From Polyangiaceae bacterium (GTDB taxonomy: Bacteria > Myxococcota_A > Polyangia > Polyangiales > Polyangiaceae), in assembly GCA_020846005.1 (NCBI GenBank), contig JADLEQ010000055.1, positions 124,001 through 188,000 of the forward strand: a DNA stretch of 64,000 nt, given 5' to 3'. A model generated the notes under the pieces. That model was given only the letters and a program-made list of their open reading frames with translations. It ran no database searches and was not told where the DNA came from. Positions 62,049 through 64,000 of this stretch are shown here, piece after piece (the stretch's first letter is position 1; each line of letters opens with the position of its first letter). The position numbers were made by a program, and so were the translations under genes.

Positions 62049-62567
62049 CTAGGCGCCGACGAGCGGCGGTGAATGGCGCCGAAGTCCCGCTTCTCCGAGG
62101 GTCGCGAGGCGGTCGGCGTAGCGCTCGCCGGAGGCGGGATCCCGGGCGTCCGGCGCCACGTCGAGCAGCGGCCGGAGCGCGAACGGCCGCTCGAGCAGGC
62201 ACGGATGCGGGACGACGAGGCGGGCCGTCCGGACCGCCAGCGCGTCGATCCAGAGCAGGTCGAGGTCGAGGGTCCGCGGGCCCCAGCGCTCGCGCCGCTC
62301 GCGCCCGTGGTCGCGCTCGATGCCCAGCAGCAGCTCGAGCAGCGCCGGCGGCTCGATCACGGCCCGGAGGCGCACCGCCGCGTTCAGGTAGTCGGGCTGC
62401 GGGGGACCGACGGCCCGGCTCTCGTAGGTCGGCGAGGCGCCGAGGAGCGTCCCGAGCGCAGCCACCGCGCGCGCCGCGCTCTGCAGCGTGGCCCGGCGAT
62501 CCCCGAGGTTCGATCCGAGGCCGATCACCGCATCGAGCGAGACGGGCGAGGCGACGGACGGGCGCAT
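62049..62567 (-). CDS. folK: 2-amino-4-hydroxy-6-hydroxymethyldihydropteridine pyrophosphokinase
   Basis: A 172-residue folate-synthesis enzyme transferring pyrophosphate from ATP to 6-hydroxymethyl-7,8-dihydropterin. Motifs are VIGLGSNLGDRRATL, SPTYESRAVGPPQPDYLNAA, LLGIERDHGRERRERWGPRT followed by LDLDLLW, and VVPHPCLLERPFALRPLLDV. ATG 62567 gives the right N-terminus and length (about 160-175). Lies 164 bp before the ATP synthase block in the same direction. Confidence 0.95.
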   Translation of the reverse strand: MRPSVASPVSLDAVIGLGSNLGDRRATLQSAARAVAALGTLLGASPTYESRAVGPPQPDYLNAAVRLRAVIEPPALLELLLGIERDHGRERRERWGPRTLDLDLLWIDALAVRTARLVVPHPCLLERPFALRPLLDVAPDARDPASGERYADRLATLGEAGLRRHSPPLVGA

Positions 62568-62669
62568 GGCGAGCGCGGGCGGCCGCGTGCCTACCACGCC
62601 GGCGGCCCGCGCGGCGACCGACCGGAGCCCGGCTGGCCCCGGGGGGCGCGGCCGTGCTAGGGCCGGCGA

Positions 62670-62801
62670 GTGCCGACCCAGGGCGAGTCGATCGTGATCG
62701 GCTTCCTGACGTTCGTGATCCTCTCCGCCCCGCTCTGGCCACGCGCGGGCGAGTGGGTGGCGGTGCGCCTCGCCGGTGGGGGCCGATCTCGCGACGAGTA
62801 G
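62670..62801 (+). CDS. Small single-pass membrane protein (43 aa)
   Basis: Reading from GTG 62670 to TAG 62799-62801 gives 43 residues: MPTQGESIV, a hydrophobic stretch IGFLTFVILSAPLWP, then AGEWVAVRLAGGGRSRDE. It looks like a short membrane peptide with a basic/polar tail. A GTGCTAGGGC box ends 6 bp before the GTG, like the other candidate leaderless promoters here. No family is recognised and the ORF is short, so coding status is uncertain. Confidence 0.4.
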   Translation: MPTQGESIVIGFLTFVILSAPLWPRAGEWVAVRLAGGGRSRDE

Positions 62802-62842
62802 GGAGCTGGACGCTCGGGGGCCGATCCGGGCGCCGCCTCGAC

Positions 62843-62848
62843 TAGACT
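62843..62848 (+). promoter_or_regulatory. Candidate -10 element of the receiver-like gene
   Basis: TAGACT ends 8 bp before GTG 62857 without an intervening ribosome site, matching the pattern at 3331, 11382 and 24618. Confidence 0.35.
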
Positions 62849-62856
62849 GCGACGCC

Positions 62857-64000
62857 GTGGTCACCGACCCGCCCGAGCCGGCCTCCGGCGAGCCCGTCGT
62901 GTTCGTCAGCGACGAATCGGCGGAGGCGCGCCATGTGTCGGACGCGCTGCGGGCGCGCGGCTACACGGTGATGGAGGTCGCGCTGGGCGACGTCGTCGGG
63001 CGAGTCGGCGTGCAGCGCCCGGCGCTCATCGTCTGCGACGTGGACGCGCCACGAGCGCTCGACACCATGCGCAGGCTGCGCGATGTCCCGGGGGGCGCGG
63101 GCGTCGACGTGATCTTCCTGGGCGCGCCGGGTCGCACGCTGGACGAGCACATCGACGCCGTGCTGCACGAGGCGAGCGGCTACTTCGTGCGACCCGTGGA
63201 TCCGCCCGCGGTGGTGAGGAAGGTCGAGGCGCTGATCGGGGGCCCGAGCCGACCGAGCTCGGTCTCCGCGCCGGCCCCGCCGCGCCCGAGCCTGCTGCGC
63301 GCGACCGTCCCGCCGCTGCGCGGGCGTGGGTCCCGTCCGAGCGCCGCGCACGAGTCAGCCGCGCCGGAGTCGATCCGCGTCGAGTCGCCAGTGCCGTCCC
63401 CGCACGAGCTGGCGACCGCGCGGCCAGGGCCCGGGCCGCGATCGCCGGCCGCGCCTTCCCCGCGGCGACCGGCGCCGTACGCCTCCGCGCCCTCGCTCAC
63501 CCCGGAGGTGGTCCTGGCGGACGACGCCGAGCCGGTGAGCCACTCCGGCGAGCTCGCCGCCGCGGCGCTCTCTCCCGATCTGGAGCGGATGCTCGCCGCC
63601 GCCGAGCGCCGCGTAGGCGTCGCGCAGGCGTCGTCTCACCCGCCGCGGGGGCGCCTCTCGCCGGAGGAGGAGCTCGACGCGGTCCTGCCTCCAGAGCTGC
63701 TCGCGTCGCTCGACGATCCGCTCGACGGCGACGACGCGGACGAGGACCGCGACGCGTCGGCCCACGGGACGCGCGGCGGCTCCGAGCCGGGCGCGACCGG
63801 CGCGGGCACGGCCGCCGGCACGACGACCGGCGCGGGCGGCTACGGTCGCCGTGAGACGCCCGCCGCGCACACGCCGCCGCCTCCCCCGATGGGTCGCGGG
63901 GCGCTGCCCCCCGAGGACGAGGAGCCGCCCCCGACCCCGCCGGCCCGAGGGACCCGCCCTCCTACCCGCCCGGGTACGGTAGCTGACGCCCCCCCGTCGC
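62857..64000 (+). CDS. Receiver-like domain protein with long Pro-rich region (3' truncated)
   Basis: The frame from GTG 62857 runs open to the window edge (381 codons). Residues 12-128 resemble a response-regulator receiver: VVFVSDESAEARHV (acidic Asp19/Glu20), LIVCDVDAP (Asp61), VIFLGAPG and YFVRPVDPPAVVRKVEALIG. The usual Thr/Ser after strand 4 is Gly89 and the invariant Lys is Arg112, so phosphorylation signalling may be altered. A long Pro/Ala/Ser and acidic linker follows (SPEEELDAVLPPELLASLDD). The C-terminal domain lies outside the window. Confidence 0.7.
   Translation, partial: MVTDPPEPASGEPVVFVSDESAEARHVSDALRARGYTVMEVALGDVVGRVGVQRPALIVCDVDAPRALDTMRRLRDVPGGAGVDVIFLGAPGRTLDEHIDAVLHEASGYFVRPVDPPAVVRKVEALIGGPSRPSSVSAPAPPRPSLLRATVPPLRGRGSRPSAAHESAAPESIRVESPVPSPHELATARPGPGPRSPAAPSPRRPAPYASAPSLTPEVVLADDAEPVSHSGELAAAALSPDLERMLAAAERRVGVAQASSHPPRGRLSPEEELDAVLPPELLASLDDPLDGDDADEDRDASAHGTRGGSEPGATGAGTAAGTTTGAGGYGRRETPAAHTPPPPPMGRGALPPEDEEPPPTPPARGTRPPTRPGTVADAPPS

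Overview
The window is very GC-rich (roughly 70% or more), uses GTG starts often, and carries many short stop/start overlaps. It looks like chromosomal DNA of a myxobacterium (Myxococcota, probably a Polyangia-type lineage). The signs are three Ser/Thr protein kinase genes of the GxGGMGxVYEA type, many Gly/Ala/Pro-rich lipoproteins, myxobacterial Cys-rich repeats, PilZ proteins, PEGA-domain proteins and a TonB-domain/TonB-receptor fusion. This is inference from protein content; no rRNA is present. I saw no insertion sequence, prophage or CRISPR array.

Layout. 1-5.4 kb (+): tail of an unknown gene, a candidate Fur box, feoA-feoB ferrous iron uptake, a 3-methyladenine DNA glycosylase, coaBC and a CPBP-type membrane protein. 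5.4-13.6 kb (mostly -): YebC-family regulator, a kinase followed by a Gly-rich repeat lipoprotein, two PilZ proteins separated by a 15-bp tandem array, and a glyoxalase II/esterase pair. 13.7-19.5 kb: tRNA-Arg(CCG), a protein with three DsbA-like domains, and a kinase with two kinase domains. 19.7-24.5 kb: a MATE transporter convergent with carB. 24.6-27.1 kb: a TPR membrane protein coupled to a Cys-containing lipoprotein; a similar pair lies at 46.5-48.4 kb. 27.2-32.1 kb (+): periplasmic/outer-membrane genes (YtkA-like lipoprotein, outer-membrane protein, cytochrome c, His/Met-rich lipoprotein) followed by a RegB/RegA-type redox two-component system. 32.2-37.5 kb: a TonB-dependent receptor and a NiCoT-type permease facing two related lipoproteins, suggesting metal uptake. 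37.5-40.6 kb (-): ric, hemerythrin, cytochrome c', DUF3079-like, CopD-like and hemerythrin genes, which look like one nitrosative/iron-sulfur stress operon with a palindrome upstream. 40.7-44.2 kb: kinase plus PEGA/beta-barrel protein. 44.4-54.7 kb: secreted hydrolase, the second TPR/lipoprotein pair, an HtrA-like protease coupled to a large lipoprotein, and an outer-membrane barrel. 54.8-61.9 kb (-): atpF'-atpF-atpH-atpA-atpG, a Pro-rich membrane protein and glmS; the beta and epsilon subunit genes are not here. 62-64 kb: folK, a 43-aa membrane ORF and a truncated receiver-like gene.

The most system-like clusters are the ric/hemerythrin/cytochrome c' operon, the RegBA cluster, and the TonB receptor/NiCoT/lipoprotein locus. 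Starts were chosen by Shine-Dalgarno sequence, signal-peptide position, family alignment from memory and overlap geometry. No database search was possible.
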